This document shows, in pieces, positions 53,748 to 62,600 of a DNA stretch of 64,000 bases. The first letter of the stretch is position 1; each line of letters opens with the position of its first letter. The notes beneath the pieces were generated by a model, which searched no databases, was not told the origin of the DNA, and worked only from the letters and a program-made list of their open reading frames with translations. The position numbers and the translations under genes are program-made. Source of the DNA: Streptomyces caatingaensis (GTDB lineage: Bacteria > Actinomycetota > Actinomycetes > Streptomycetales > Streptomycetaceae); contig NZ_LFXA01000003.1 in the NCBI RefSeq assembly GCF_001187435.1, forward strand, positions 62,001 to 126,000, in the 5' to 3' direction.

Positions 53748-53771
53748 TCCGCCGGGGTGCCGCCGCGGACC

Positions 53772-54494
53772 TCAGTCCACGAGCCGTTCCGCGGCGGCCC
53801 GCAGGGCCTCGCCCGCCCCGCCGACGAGGGGCGCGCCGTGGCCGAAGCAGGCGACGTCCGCGTCGAGCGCGGCCTGTCGCCGGAAGGAGGCCACCGCCTG
53901 CGCCCGGTCGGTGTTGAAGGTGCCGAGGATCACGTCCGGGTACCGGGCGATGGTGTCCCCGGTGAACAGCACGCGCGCCTCGGGCAGGTGGAGGGCGATA
54001 CTGCCCGGGGTGTGGCCCGGCACGCCCACGACGCGCGCCTCCTGTCCCCAGTCGAGGACGTCCCCGTCGGCCAGTTCCCGGTCGACGCGGCAGGGCGGCG
54101 GGGGCGGTGTGCCGGCGCCGGCGATGCGGGCCTTGACGGACTCGAACACCGGGATCTCCCATTCCTCCAGGACGGGCGGCGGCTCCGGGATCTCGCCCCG
54201 GATCACGGCCGCGTCGCCCGCGCCGGCCAGCACCCGCGCGCCGGTGGCCGCGACGAGGGCCGCGGCGTTGCCCCGGTGGTCCTCGTGGTGGTGCGTGAGC
54301 ACGATCTCCCGCAGCTCCCCGGGCCCCGGCAGGGCGGCCAGCGCGTCGAGCACGGCCTCCGCCTGCCCGGGATCGCCCAGCCCCGTGTCGACCAGCGCCC
54401 ATCCGCCGGGCCGGCGCACGGCGTAGGCCTGGCCCACGGTGAATTCCAACATCCATATGTCCGGCGTCACTTGCCGCACCTGAAGCGTCGTCAT
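53772..54494 (-). CDS. MBL-fold metallo-hydrolase (glyoxalase II-like)
   Basis: 240 residues, cytoplasmic (no signal). The metal site is THHHEDHRGN (HxHxDH), with GVPGHTPGSIALH, LFTGDTIA and FGHGAP supplying the other ligands. This is the glyoxalase II/flavoprotein-like branch of the superfamily. ATG 54494. No neighbour suggests the substrate. Confidence 0.85.
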   Translation of the reverse strand: MTTLQVRQVTPDIWMLEFTVGQAYAVRRPGGWALVDTGLGDPGQAEAVLDALAALPGPGELREIVLTHHHEDHRGNAAALVAATGARVLAGAGDAAVIRGEIPEPPPVLEEWEIPVFESVKARIAGAGTPPPPPCRVDRELADGDVLDWGQEARVVGVPGHTPGSIALHLPEARVLFTGDTIARYPDVILGTFNTDRAQAVASFRRQAALDADVACFGHGAPLVGGAGEALRAAAERLVD

Positions 54495-54667
54495 GCAGCC
54501 ACCGTAGACACGGCTCCGCCCCTCCCCCGGGGTTTTGCGCCCTCGGCGGATTGGGCCGCGGGCGAACGGGGGCTTCCGGGTGAACCCCGGGAGTGCCCGG
54601 TGTCACGGTGCGGCCCCGGAGGAACACATCGTCGGACGCCGTTGCCGAACCGTCCGAGGAGAGACCG

Positions 54668-54952
54668 GTGGAAATGCCGCGAGTGGCCGTGTGCGAGGTC
54701 GAGACCTGCGCCTACAACCAGGACAGTGCGTGTCACGCGCTGGCGATCACGGTGGGGGATGCGACGCATGCGCGGTGCGACACCTTCTTCACCTACCCCG
54801 TGAAGGGCGGCGACTCGGCCGCCACGGGCCGGGTCGGGGCCTGCAAGATGGCGGGCTGCCTGCACAACCAGGACCTGGAGTGCCAGGCTCCTGGTATCAC
54901 GGTGGCCTCGCTCCAGGATGCGGCGGATTGCCTCACCTTCACGGCCCGCTGA
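54668..54952 (+). CDS. DUF1540 cysteine-rich protein
   Basis: 94 residues with two copies of a DUF1540-type pattern: CEVETCAYNQDSACHALAI..C and CKMAGCLHNQDLECQAPGI..C. Eight regularly spaced cysteines suggest metal binding. The function of the family is not known. GTG 54668 is chosen because GAGGAGAG lies just upstream; ATG 54674 is an alternative. A terminator-like region follows the stop. Confidence 0.85.
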   Translation: MEMPRVAVCEVETCAYNQDSACHALAITVGDATHARCDTFFTYPVKGGDSAATGRVGACKMAGCLHNQDLECQAPGITVASLQDAADCLTFTAR

Positions 54953-54992
54953 GTTCATTTTTCTCTCCCGCCCCGCCCTTCCACCGTTTCTT

Positions 54993-55041
54993 CCGGGGCT
55001 CCGCCCCGGGGCGGACCGCGCTCCGCGCGGGCGGAGCCCCC
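54993..55041 (+). terminator. Terminator region with two competing hairpins
   Basis: A short hairpin, 54993-54999 with 55003-55009 (7 bp, 3-base loop), and a longer one, 54995-55005 with 55030-55040 (11 bp), share the same left arm. The rest of 54953-55275 shows no gene with support. Confidence 0.6.
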
Positions 55042-55275
55042 GAAGGCACGGTGAGTCCCGTCCTGGACGGCCCGTGGACCGCCGCACGAGTGTCGCGGCA
55101 GACTGGTGGTCATGGTGCACCTACGGTTCTCACGACGAGCGACCGGCCGTTGTGGCGTGAGCGCTTGGCGACGCCCGTCGCTTACAGCGACGGCACGCAT
55201 CGCGAGGCGGACGGATCACGCCGCTCGCTGAACCGGCCGGTCAGGGTTGGGATGACCTGGGAAGGACAGGTGGCC

Positions 55276-55449
55276 ATGTGCAGCAAGTGTTTCAACGTGG
55301 GGTACATCAACGAACAGCTGCAGAACGGGACGCGCCTGGTGCATCCGTGCCCGGCCTGCAACAAAGCCGAGTCGGACAACCGTGAGCCCCGCAGGCAGCC
55401 TGCCTGGCTCAGCCGTCTGTCCGGCGCAGACAAGTCCCGCGCCAAATAG
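55276..55449 (+). CDS. Small zinc-ribbon-like protein
   Basis: 57 residues starting MCSKCFNVGYINEQ. Two CxxC pairs (CSKC and CPAC, about 20 residues apart) are the pattern of a small zinc ribbon. The C-terminal half is polar and basic. GGAAGGACAG precedes ATG 55276; GTG 55270 and ATG 55252 are possible upstream starts. No family assignment. It ends 39 bases before the convergent caspase-STAND gene. Confidence 0.55.
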   Translation: MCSKCFNVGYINEQLQNGTRLVHPCPACNKAESDNREPRRQPAWLSRLSGADKSRAK

Positions 55450-55488
55450 GCAAGGAGCGAAAGAGCGACCCTCCCCCGCCCACCCCGC

Positions 55489-58400
55489 TCACCCGCACCC
55501 GTCCCGCCGCCCCACCCCCGGCAGCATCTCCCGCCACTGCCCCTGCGGCACCCGCTCCGAGCGGACGGCGCACAGCTCCGCTCGCAGCCGGGCCATGTCC
55601 GTGCCGACGACGACCGTTCTGGCGCCGAGCGCCGCGACAGGGCTCGTGGGGCCGGCCTCGACGAAGAGATCGCCCGTGGTGTCGTCGAGGTCGCGGATCT
55701 TCGCGAACTCGTGGTCGGTGAAGAGCACGAGCAGGTCGTCGTCGCCTCCCGGGCGCGATCCATGGGGCTCGGAGACGCGCCAGAGGGCGACGTCCCCGGC
55801 GAAGTTGGAGGCGACGGCCAGCCGGCGCGGCCCGGACACGATGAGGTTCTCCATGCGGGGAACCGGGCCCGGCAGGGCGACCCCGCGCTGCGGATCGCGC
55901 AGGTCCCAGGCCACGACGCGGCCCTCCTTGGTGAGCGTGAGCACGGCGCGGCCGGACAGGGCGTCGGCGTGGAGGCCGAGGTCCTCGCCGAACGTGTGGG
56001 AGCGGTGCGGCGTGCCGTCGTCGTCGAGGGTCCACAGATGCAGCACGGACTCCCGCGTCGGCCGCTTCGCCTCCGTCGTCAGCAACGCGGCGTGCCCGTC
56101 CCCGCCGAACATCGAGAACGGGGGCTCGCGCACCGTGCCGGCCCGGCGGGGACGGCGGGCGTCGCGGACGTCCCACAGGCGGACGCCGGCGTTCGACATC
56201 ACCGCCACGAGGCCGGCGGTGCCGCCGAAGCCCCCCGTGACGTGACCCTCGTCGCGGGGCCACGGCAGTGCGCCGAGGCGCCGGGGGCGGCCGGGGTCGC
56301 GGATGTCCCAGAGGCCCATCGTGTCGTCGCCCGACGCGCGCAGCGCGAGCAGGGTGCCGGCCTTGTTGACGGAGAAGTCCAGCCCGTCGCCGTCGTCCTT
56401 CGCGCCGCGCGACAGGGCGAACTCGTGGGCGGGGCGCAGCCGTTCGCCGTCCAGGCGCCACAGCCCCAGCCGGGTGCCGGCCGTGTCCTGGCCGATGACG
56501 AGCCCGCCGGGGAAGAAGCGGGCCTGGTCCCATCGGCGCGGGAGCTCGGCGATACGGCGCGGGGCGCGCCCGGTGGCGCCGATGTGCCAGAGCCGGACCG
56601 GCGGCCGGTCCCGCTGGTAGCCGTCGGTGATCAGGAAGCGTCCGGAGGCGTCGGTCACGGCTCCCGGACCGGCGCCGTGCTCGGTGACCGCCGCCGGAAC
56701 CGAGCGCGGCGGGGGGAGGTTCACGACGATCCGTCCGCGCTCGTCCCCCGCCACCAGGCCCCGGCCGTCCGGCAGGTAGACGACGGACCAGGCCGGCCCG
56801 CCGACCGGCAGGCGTCCGCCCTGCCCGGCGCCGCCGCGCTCGGCGTCCAGGTCGAAGGTGTGGACGGCCCGTTCGGTCGTGGAGGCGGCGGCGATGTGCC
56901 GGCCGTCCGGGCTGAACGCGAGCGCGACGTACTGGGGCCGGAGGGTTCCGATGGCGTTCGGCAGGTCGCGGGGGTGCCGGGGGTCCGTCGTGTCCCACAG
57001 TCCCAGGTGGTCGAGGGTTCCGGCGACGAGCATGCGCCCGTCGGGCCGGAAGGCCAGGGCGCCGACGGGGTCGCCGTGTGCCGTGGCCAACTGCGCGAGT
57101 CCGCGCGGCCGTCCGTGCTTCCAGAGACTGACGGTTCCGTCGTCCAGCCCGGTGGCCAGGACCGTGCCGTCGGGCCGCCACGCGACGGCCCGGACGGACT
57201 CGCGGGGGTGGACGCGGACCAGGGCGGACACCGGCCGGGCGGGGTCGCCGACGTCCCACAGCCGTACCCGCCCGTGCTCCGCCGCGACCGCCGCGGTCCG
57301 GCCGTCCGGGCTGAGGGCGAGGCCGTCGACCGACTGCCCGCCGCCCGGCAGCCGGGCGACCGGGCGGGGGTGGAGCGGGTCCTCCGTGTCCCAGACGAAG
57401 AAGGTGTCCCGGGTGGTCGCGAGGAGGTAACGGCCGTCGGGCCGCCAGGCGATGGCGGCGACGCGCCCGGTCCTCAGCACGGCGCCCGCCGCGGGCCGGT
57501 AGGGGTCGCCGACGTCCCACAGGCGCACCGTGCCGTCCCGCGACGAACTGGCCAGCACCTTCCCGGAGGTGTGGAGCGCCAGGTTCACCACGCGTCCCGT
57601 GTGCCCCGCAAGCGTCAGGGAGACCGGTGACATCGCGCTGCGCAGCAGGCTCGTGCGGGCCTCGGGGGTGTCGGCCGCCCGGTAGGCGGCCAGGCTGAGG
57701 TCGAGGGCGGCCGCCGGATCCCGCGAGCGCAGGGCCTCGGCCTGCGCGGCGATCCGTTTCGAGGCGAGTTCCGCGGCCCGGCCCGCCGAGCGTGCGCGCT
57801 CGGACAGGGCGAACGTGCCGACGGCGGTGAGCAGCAGCGCCAGGCATCCCGCGGCCGCCGCGAAGGCCGCCCGGCGCAGCCGGCTGCGCCGGGCGGCGCG
57901 CGCCCCGGCCTCGGCGAAGGCCCGTTCGGCTGCGGTCAGTGCCAGGCCGGGGCGGGTGAGGAGGGGACGGACGGCCGCGAGGCGGCTGCCGGTGTAGAGG
58001 TAGCCGGGGTCGCGGCCGTGCTCCTCCCAGGCGGCCGCGGCCTCGGACAGCTGCTGGTGGGCGAGGAGTTCGGCGCGGGTCTCGCGGATCCAGGAGCGCA
58101 GCCGGGGCCAGGCGCGCAGCAGGGCCTCGTGGGCGATCTGGGCGCCGTCGCGGTCGACGGTGACGAGCCGGGCGGCGGCGAGCCGGTCGCAGACGCCGGT
58201 GATCAGCCGGCGTTCGTCCTCCGGGCGGCCGTCGAGCAGGGCGGTCAGGCCGACGCGGCGGCGGACGACGTCCGTGCCGGGGGTGACCTGGATCATGCGG
58301 AGGAGGAGTTCGCGCAGCGCGGCGCGGGCGGGGGCGTCGAGCTCCTGGTAGAGGGTCTCGGTCGCGGTGCTGACGGAGGTGCGGATGCCGCCGGTCGCCT

Positions 58401-59964
58401 GGTAGCCGGCGAGCGTCAGGACGGCGCCGGAGCGGCGGAGCCAGGTCTCGCGCAGGGCGTGGGCGAGGAAGGGCAGGGCGGTGGTGTCGTCCGCCGTGCC
58501 AGCGTCCTTCTCCAGGTCGGCGAGGAGCCGGTCGGTCAGGCCGTCCTCCAGGGCGAGGCCGGCGTCGCGGGCGGGGCGTTCGACGGCGGCGCGCAGCGCG
58601 TGCCCGTCCAGGGGCGGGACGGTGAACTGCCCGTGTTCCAGGGCGCGGACGAGCCCGGGGTGGGCGAGGCAGCCGCCGTAGTGGTCGGCGCGCAGGCCGA
58701 GGACGGTGCGGGGGGTGCCGGGGCCGGCGCAGAGCAGGTGGATGAAGCGGGCGCGTTCGTCCTGGTCGGCGCAGCGGGTGAAGACCTCCTCGAACTGGTC
58801 GACGATCAGCAGCCGGACGGGCCGGAGGCCGGGCCGGGGTGCGGGGAGCCCGTCGCCGGCGACGAGCGCGCGGTGGATCTCGTCCGCCGGGCGCCCGGTG
58901 GCGTCGGCCCAGCGCTCGGCGAGCGTGCGCAGCGGGTGGGGGCCGGGGGCGGGGAGGAGGAGGGCGGGCCAGGGGGTGCCGGGCTGTCCGGTGGCGTGCC
59001 GGTGGTCGAGGCCGGCGAGGAGTCCGGCGCGCAGCAGGGAGGACTTGCCGACGCCGGAGGCGCCGACGAGGACGAGCGGACCGGCGGGGGCGCCGTCGCG
59101 GACGGCGTCGAGCAGCCGCCCGGTGAGCTCGGCGCGGCCGTGGAAGCGGTCGTGGTCCTCGGCCCGGAAGGGTTCCATGCCGGGGTAGGGGCAGGGGACG
59201 TCGGCCGGGGGCGGCGCGTCGGGCGTCCGGGGCGGGCGGTAGGCGGGGTTGGGGGCGACGACGAGCGAGCCGAGGGTGCCGGCGCTGTGCCGCCGGGGGC
59301 GGAGGGGGCCGTCGCGGAACGAGCGGTCGAGGAAGGCGTGGACGTCGTCGAGCGTGAGCAGGGGCGGGCCGGCGGGGTCGCCCTCGTACAGCAGGCGCAG
59401 CAGCCGGCCGCCGAAGAGGGTGTGCCGCTCGCCGTCGGGCGCGTAGGAGGGGGCGAGGTGGGTGGCGGAGGTGAGCAGGAAGCTTCCGTCGGGGAGGGCC
59501 GAGTCGAGGGCGGCGCGGGGGCCGCCGGGGCCGGGGGCGGCGGCGCGGCCGGAGAAGCAGCAGTCGAGGACGACGACGCTGCCGCCGATGACGGTGCCGA
59601 GGAGTCCCTTGACGGCGTGGTACGGGACGCCGTGGGCGATCCTGTCCTCGGCGGGGGTGTCGTGGGTGGCGAGGTAGAGCTCGTCGTCGGGGCCGAGGAG
59701 GCCGTGGCCGGTGTAGCAGAAGAGGACGGGGCCGGTGGCCTCGTCCACCGCCTGTTCGACGGCGTCGAGGACGTGGGCGGCGGTGGCGTCGGGCGGGACG
59801 CGGCGTATGTGGTCCTCGGGGATGCCGCAGACCTCGTGGAGGGCGCGGGCCAGGTCGTCGAGGGTGGTGGTGACACCGGGCAGGGCGGGGAGGGCGGATC
59901 CGGGGGCGTGGCGGCCGGTGCCGACGAGGACGGCGCGGGTGCCGGGGGCGGACAGGGCGGTCAC
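55489..59964 (-). CDS. Caspase-like protease fused to nSTAND1 NTPase and WD40 repeats
   Basis: 1491 residues. Residues ~1-240 are a caspase/C14 peptidase with His87 (YTGHGLL) and Cys136 (LDCCFSG) as catalytic dyad. Residues ~258-680 are an nSTAND1 NTPase beginning PCPYPGMEPF, Walker A GASGVGKSS (301-309) and Walker B LLIVDQFEEVFTR. A hydrophobic helix (~695-715, AAAAGCLALLLTAVG) precedes ~750 residues of WD40 repeats (FSPDG.. and LWDVGDP repeats). The plan is effector, switch, sensor. Activation would oligomerise the protein and unleash proteolysis. GTG 59964 overlaps the EACC1-like gene stop by 4 bases. Confidence 0.9.
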   Translation of the reverse strand: MTALSAPGTRAVLVGTGRHAPGSALPALPGVTTTLDDLARALHEVCGIPEDHIRRVPPDATAAHVLDAVEQAVDEATGPVLFCYTGHGLLGPDDELYLATHDTPAEDRIAHGVPYHAVKGLLGTVIGGSVVVLDCCFSGRAAAPGPGGPRAALDSALPDGSFLLTSATHLAPSYAPDGERHTLFGGRLLRLLYEGDPAGPPLLTLDDVHAFLDRSFRDGPLRPRRHSAGTLGSLVVAPNPAYRPPRTPDAPPPADVPCPYPGMEPFRAEDHDRFHGRAELTGRLLDAVRDGAPAGPLVLVGASGVGKSSLLRAGLLAGLDHRHATGQPGTPWPALLLPAPGPHPLRTLAERWADATGRPADEIHRALVAGDGLPAPRPGLRPVRLLIVDQFEEVFTRCADQDERARFIHLLCAGPGTPRTVLGLRADHYGGCLAHPGLVRALEHGQFTVPPLDGHALRAAVERPARDAGLALEDGLTDRLLADLEKDAGTADDTTALPFLAHALRETWLRRSGAVLTLAGYQATGGIRTSVSTATETLYQELDAPARAALRELLLRMIQVTPGTDVVRRRVGLTALLDGRPEDERRLITGVCDRLAAARLVTVDRDGAQIAHEALLRAWPRLRSWIRETRAELLAHQQLSEAAAAWEEHGRDPGYLYTGSRLAAVRPLLTRPGLALTAAERAFAEAGARAARRSRLRRAAFAAAAGCLALLLTAVGTFALSERARSAGRAAELASKRIAAQAEALRSRDPAAALDLSLAAYRAADTPEARTSLLRSAMSPVSLTLAGHTGRVVNLALHTSGKVLASSSRDGTVRLWDVGDPYRPAAGAVLRTGRVAAIAWRPDGRYLLATTRDTFFVWDTEDPLHPRPVARLPGGGQSVDGLALSPDGRTAAVAAEHGRVRLWDVGDPARPVSALVRVHPRESVRAVAWRPDGTVLATGLDDGTVSLWKHGRPRGLAQLATAHGDPVGALAFRPDGRMLVAGTLDHLGLWDTTDPRHPRDLPNAIGTLRPQYVALAFSPDGRHIAAASTTERAVHTFDLDAERGGAGQGGRLPVGGPAWSVVYLPDGRGLVAGDERGRIVVNLPPPRSVPAAVTEHGAGPGAVTDASGRFLITDGYQRDRPPVRLWHIGATGRAPRRIAELPRRWDQARFFPGGLVIGQDTAGTRLGLWRLDGERLRPAHEFALSRGAKDDGDGLDFSVNKAGTLLALRASGDDTMGLWDIRDPGRPRRLGALPWPRDEGHVTGGFGGTAGLVAVMSNAGVRLWDVRDARRPRRAGTVREPPFSMFGGDGHAALLTTEAKRPTRESVLHLWTLDDDGTPHRSHTFGEDLGLHADALSGRAVLTLTKEGRVVAWDLRDPQRGVALPGPVPRMENLIVSGPRRLAVASNFAGDVALWRVSEPHGSRPGGDDDLLVLFTDHEFAKIRDLDDTTGDLFVEAGPTSPVAALGARTVVVGTDMARLRAELCAVRSERVPQGQWREMLPGVGRRDGCG

Positions 59965-60344
59965 GGGCGGGGGGTGTCGTCGCCGCGCTCGAGGGTGGCG
60001 GCCAGCCGCTGGGCCAGCTCGGCCGCCTGGTGCGCGTCGAGTCCCTTGACGTGGGTGGTGCTGAGGGTGAAGCGGGTGCCGTCGGGGCGGGTGACGGTCA
60101 CGGTCTGGGTGCCGCGGCGGGTGCGGACCCAGGCGACGACGGCGCCGGCGAACGCGGCGGCGACGCCGCCGGGTTCGAGCACGGCCAGCACGGCGTCCGC
60201 GGTGGCGCCCATGGTGCCCGGTGCCGGCGGGTCCGCCCGCCGGCTGACCCTGCCGCGCAGGCCGGGCTGCCCGCCGAGCCAGCGTCTCAAGTCGTCCGGT
60301 CCCGAGGGGCCGTTGGCGCTCTCCACGGTGATGGTGGCCTGCAT
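59961..60344 (-). CDS. EACC1-like small protein coupled to the caspase-STAND gene
   Basis: 127 residues. The centre has a hydrophobic stretch (GGVAAAFAGAVVAWVRTRRG) and the rest a short beta-rich part with TQTVTVTRPDGTRFTLST. This layout matches what is described as effector-associated constant component 1 (EACC1), a small protein found next to effector-STAND conflict genes. It is directly upstream of, and overlaps, the caspase-STAND gene, so both are made together. It may recruit the effector to the membrane. Family assignment is from memory of its features. Confidence 0.7.
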   Translation of the reverse strand: MQATITVESANGPSGPDDLRRWLGGQPGLRGRVSRRADPPAPGTMGATADAVLAVLEPGGVAAAFAGAVVAWVRTRRGTQTVTVTRPDGTRFTLSTTHVKGLDAHQAAELAQRLAATLERGDDTPRP

Positions 60345-60407
60345 GGCCGGGATGGTAGTGAAGGGAGGGGGTCCGCGGGAGAGGGGGGTGCCGGGCGGCC
60401 GGGCCGT

Positions 60408-61016
60408 TCAGGCCCCGGCGTCGTGGGCGAAGAGTCCGTCCAGGTGGTGGTCGACGGCGGCGAGGACGTCGTCGGCCGCGAGGACGCCCAGTTCGAGGAG
60501 GGGGGTGAAACCGCTGAGGGCGAGGAGGAGGTTGGTCTCGACGACGGGGTCCCGGTCGGGGGCGATGTGGCCGTCCGCGATGGCCTCGCGGACCAACCGC
60601 TCGACCTGGTCCCGCCCTTGGAGGAGCCCCTCGCGGGCCCGCGCGTGGATCGTCTCGTCGTGGAGCGCCTCCAGGACGTAGGCGGCGCCCATGCGGCTGG
60701 TGGCGCGGGAGTCGGGGTGCAGGGGGAGCAGCTCGGTGAGCATGAGCCGGAGCATGGCGCGGGGGTGCGGCGGGTCGCCGAGCCCCTCCCGTGCGCGGGC
60801 GACGCGCAGCGCGGACTGTTCGGACGCGAAGTCCATGGCGAAGGAGAGCATTTCCTCCCGGGACGCGAAGTAGTGCTGGAGGTGTCCGTGGGAGAAGCCG
60901 GCCTCCCGGGCGACCTCACGCACCGTCAGGTGGGAGATGCCGCGCTGTTCCACCACCCGCCACAGTGCCCGTGCGATCGCTTCGCGGCGTTCGCGGTGGT
61001 CCACCTGTTTGGGCAT
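60408..61016 (-). CDS. TetR-family regulator
   Basis: 202 residues. The N-terminal HTH is clear: LTVREVAREAGFSHGHLQHYF. The C-terminal ligand-binding region is not specific. ATG 61016 has AGGAGG 8 bases upstream. It is divergent from the carboxylesterase gene with 105 bases between starts, so it probably represses that gene and itself. Ligand unknown. Confidence 0.88.
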   Translation of the reverse strand: MPKQVDHRERREAIARALWRVVEQRGISHLTVREVAREAGFSHGHLQHYFASREEMLSFAMDFASEQSALRVARAREGLGDPPHPRAMLRLMLTELLPLHPDSRATSRMGAAYVLEALHDETIHARAREGLLQGRDQVERLVREAIADGHIAPDRDPVVETNLLLALSGFTPLLELGVLAADDVLAAVDHHLDGLFAHDAGA

Positions 61017-61030
61017 CCCTGGTCCTCCTG

Positions 61031-61054
61031 ACCGTTTTTACCTTACGGTTGACA
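61031..61054. promoter_or_regulatory. Putative operator/promoter between TetR and esterase genes
   Basis: ACCGT (61031-61035) and ACGGT (61045-61049) form an inverted repeat with 9-base spacer. It runs directly into TTGACA (61049-61054), a -35-like hexamer toward the esterase. The surrounding AT-rich patch is the only one nearby. Confidence 0.4.
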
Positions 61055-61121
61055 TATTACAACTGGCCTATGAAGCTGGCCATGGAGCTGGTAACTCCCC
61101 GCGGAGGAAGGAAGCAGCAGC

Positions 61122-62594
61122 GTGAGCGATCAACCAAGGGTGCGTACTGCCGAGGGAGTTGTCGAGGGCCGGTGGCGTCGGGGACGGGCGGAGTTCCGCG
61201 GCGTCCCGTACGCGCGGCCGCCGGTGGGGCCGCTGCGGTTCGCCGCGCCCGTTCCGCCCCGCCCGTGGGAAGGCACCCGGCGGGCCGTGGAGTTCGGGCC
61301 CGCCGCCCCGCACGGGGACGGCGACTGGCTGACGCTCAACGTCTGCACCCCCGATCCGGGCGCGGCGGGGCTGCCGGTGCTGGTGTGGATCCCCGGCGGC
61401 GGCTATCTGACGGCGGACGCGAGCGACCCGATGTACGACCCGATGGCGCTCGCCGGGGCGGGGCTGGTCGTGGTGGGCGTCAACTACCGGACGGCGGCGG
61501 AGGGTTTCGCGCTGCTGGAGGGGGCGCCGCCCAACCGCGGGTTCCTCGACCAGATCGCGGCGCTGCGGTGGGTGGAACGGAACATCGCCGCCTTCGGCGG
61601 GGACCCCGGCCGGGTCACCGTCGCCGGGCAGTCCGCCGGGGCGGGCTCGGTCGCGGCCCTGCTGGCGATGGAACCGGCGCGCGGCCTGTTCCGGCGGGCC
61701 GTCGCCCACTCCGTACCCGGCCTGCACTGCACCCCCGCCCTGGCCGAGCGGACCGCGGCCGAACTCGCGGCCCGGCTCGGGACGTCGCCCACCGTCGCGG
61801 CCCTCTCGGACGTCACCCCCGAGCGCCTGGACGAGGAGCTGATGGCCCTCTGCTCCGACCTGCCCGCCCACCGCGAGACCTGGGGGCGGCTGGCCCACGC
61901 CGGGATCGCCATGTGTCCCGTCGTGGACGGCGAGATCCTCCCCGACACCCCGTGGGACGCGCTGACCGGCGGGCGCGTGACCGGGACCGAGCTCCTGGTG
62001 GGCCATACCCGCGACGAGTTCCGGCTGTTCAGCGTCATGACCGGGCGGCGGGGCACGTTCACCGAGGACGACGCCCGCACCGCTCTGGACGTCTTCGCCC
62101 CCGGGCCGGGCGGCGCGGACGCCTACCGCGCGGCCCATCGGGGCGCCGCCCCCGGGGAGTTGCTGGAGCCGGTGTACTCCGACGCCCTCTTCCGGATGCC
62201 GTCGCTGCTGCTGGCCGAGGCGAACGCCGCCGCCGGCGGCACCTCCTATCTCTTCGAACTGTCCCTGGAGGGCACCCTGGGCGCCGTCCACAGCCTGGAC
62301 GTGCCCCTGGCCTTCGGCACGCTGGACAGCCCCGTCGCCCGGCAGCTCCTCGGCGACCCGCCCGTCCCCGGGGCCGTCGAGGTGTCGCGGGAACTCCGGC
62401 AGGGCTGGACCGGCTTCGTCACCTCCGGCGACCCCGGCTGGGCCGCCTACCGCCCGGACGGGCGGCTGACCCGCGTCCTGGACGCCGCCCCCCGGACGGT
62501 GCCCTATCCGGAAGAGACCTCCCGCCGTATCTGGGAGGGACGCCCGCCGGCCCCCTTCGACCTCGTGGCACCGGAGCCGGCCGCCGCCCGGTGA
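61122..62594 (+). CDS. Type B carboxylesterase
   Basis: 490 residues of the carboxylesterase/lipase type B family. The oxyanion hole is WIPGGGYL, the nucleophile elbow is GQSAGAGS, and the family N-terminus EFRGVPYARPPVGPLRF is intact. The catalytic acid and histidine lie in the expected order (HSLDVPLAFG contains the His). It hydrolyses esters; substrate unknown. GTG 61122 is preceded by GGAGGAAGGAAG. The divergent TetR gene suggests induction by a small ligand. Confidence 0.9.
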   Translation: MSDQPRVRTAEGVVEGRWRRGRAEFRGVPYARPPVGPLRFAAPVPPRPWEGTRRAVEFGPAAPHGDGDWLTLNVCTPDPGAAGLPVLVWIPGGGYLTADASDPMYDPMALAGAGLVVVGVNYRTAAEGFALLEGAPPNRGFLDQIAALRWVERNIAAFGGDPGRVTVAGQSAGAGSVAALLAMEPARGLFRRAVAHSVPGLHCTPALAERTAAELAARLGTSPTVAALSDVTPERLDEELMALCSDLPAHRETWGRLAHAGIAMCPVVDGEILPDTPWDALTGGRVTGTELLVGHTRDEFRLFSVMTGRRGTFTEDDARTALDVFAPGPGGADAYRAAHRGAAPGELLEPVYSDALFRMPSLLLAEANAAAGGTSYLFELSLEGTLGAVHSLDVPLAFGTLDSPVARQLLGDPPVPGAVEVSRELRQGWTGFVTSGDPGWAAYRPDGRLTRVLDAAPRTVPYPEETSRRIWEGRPPAPFDLVAPEPAAAR

Positions 62595-62600
62595 GGACCG

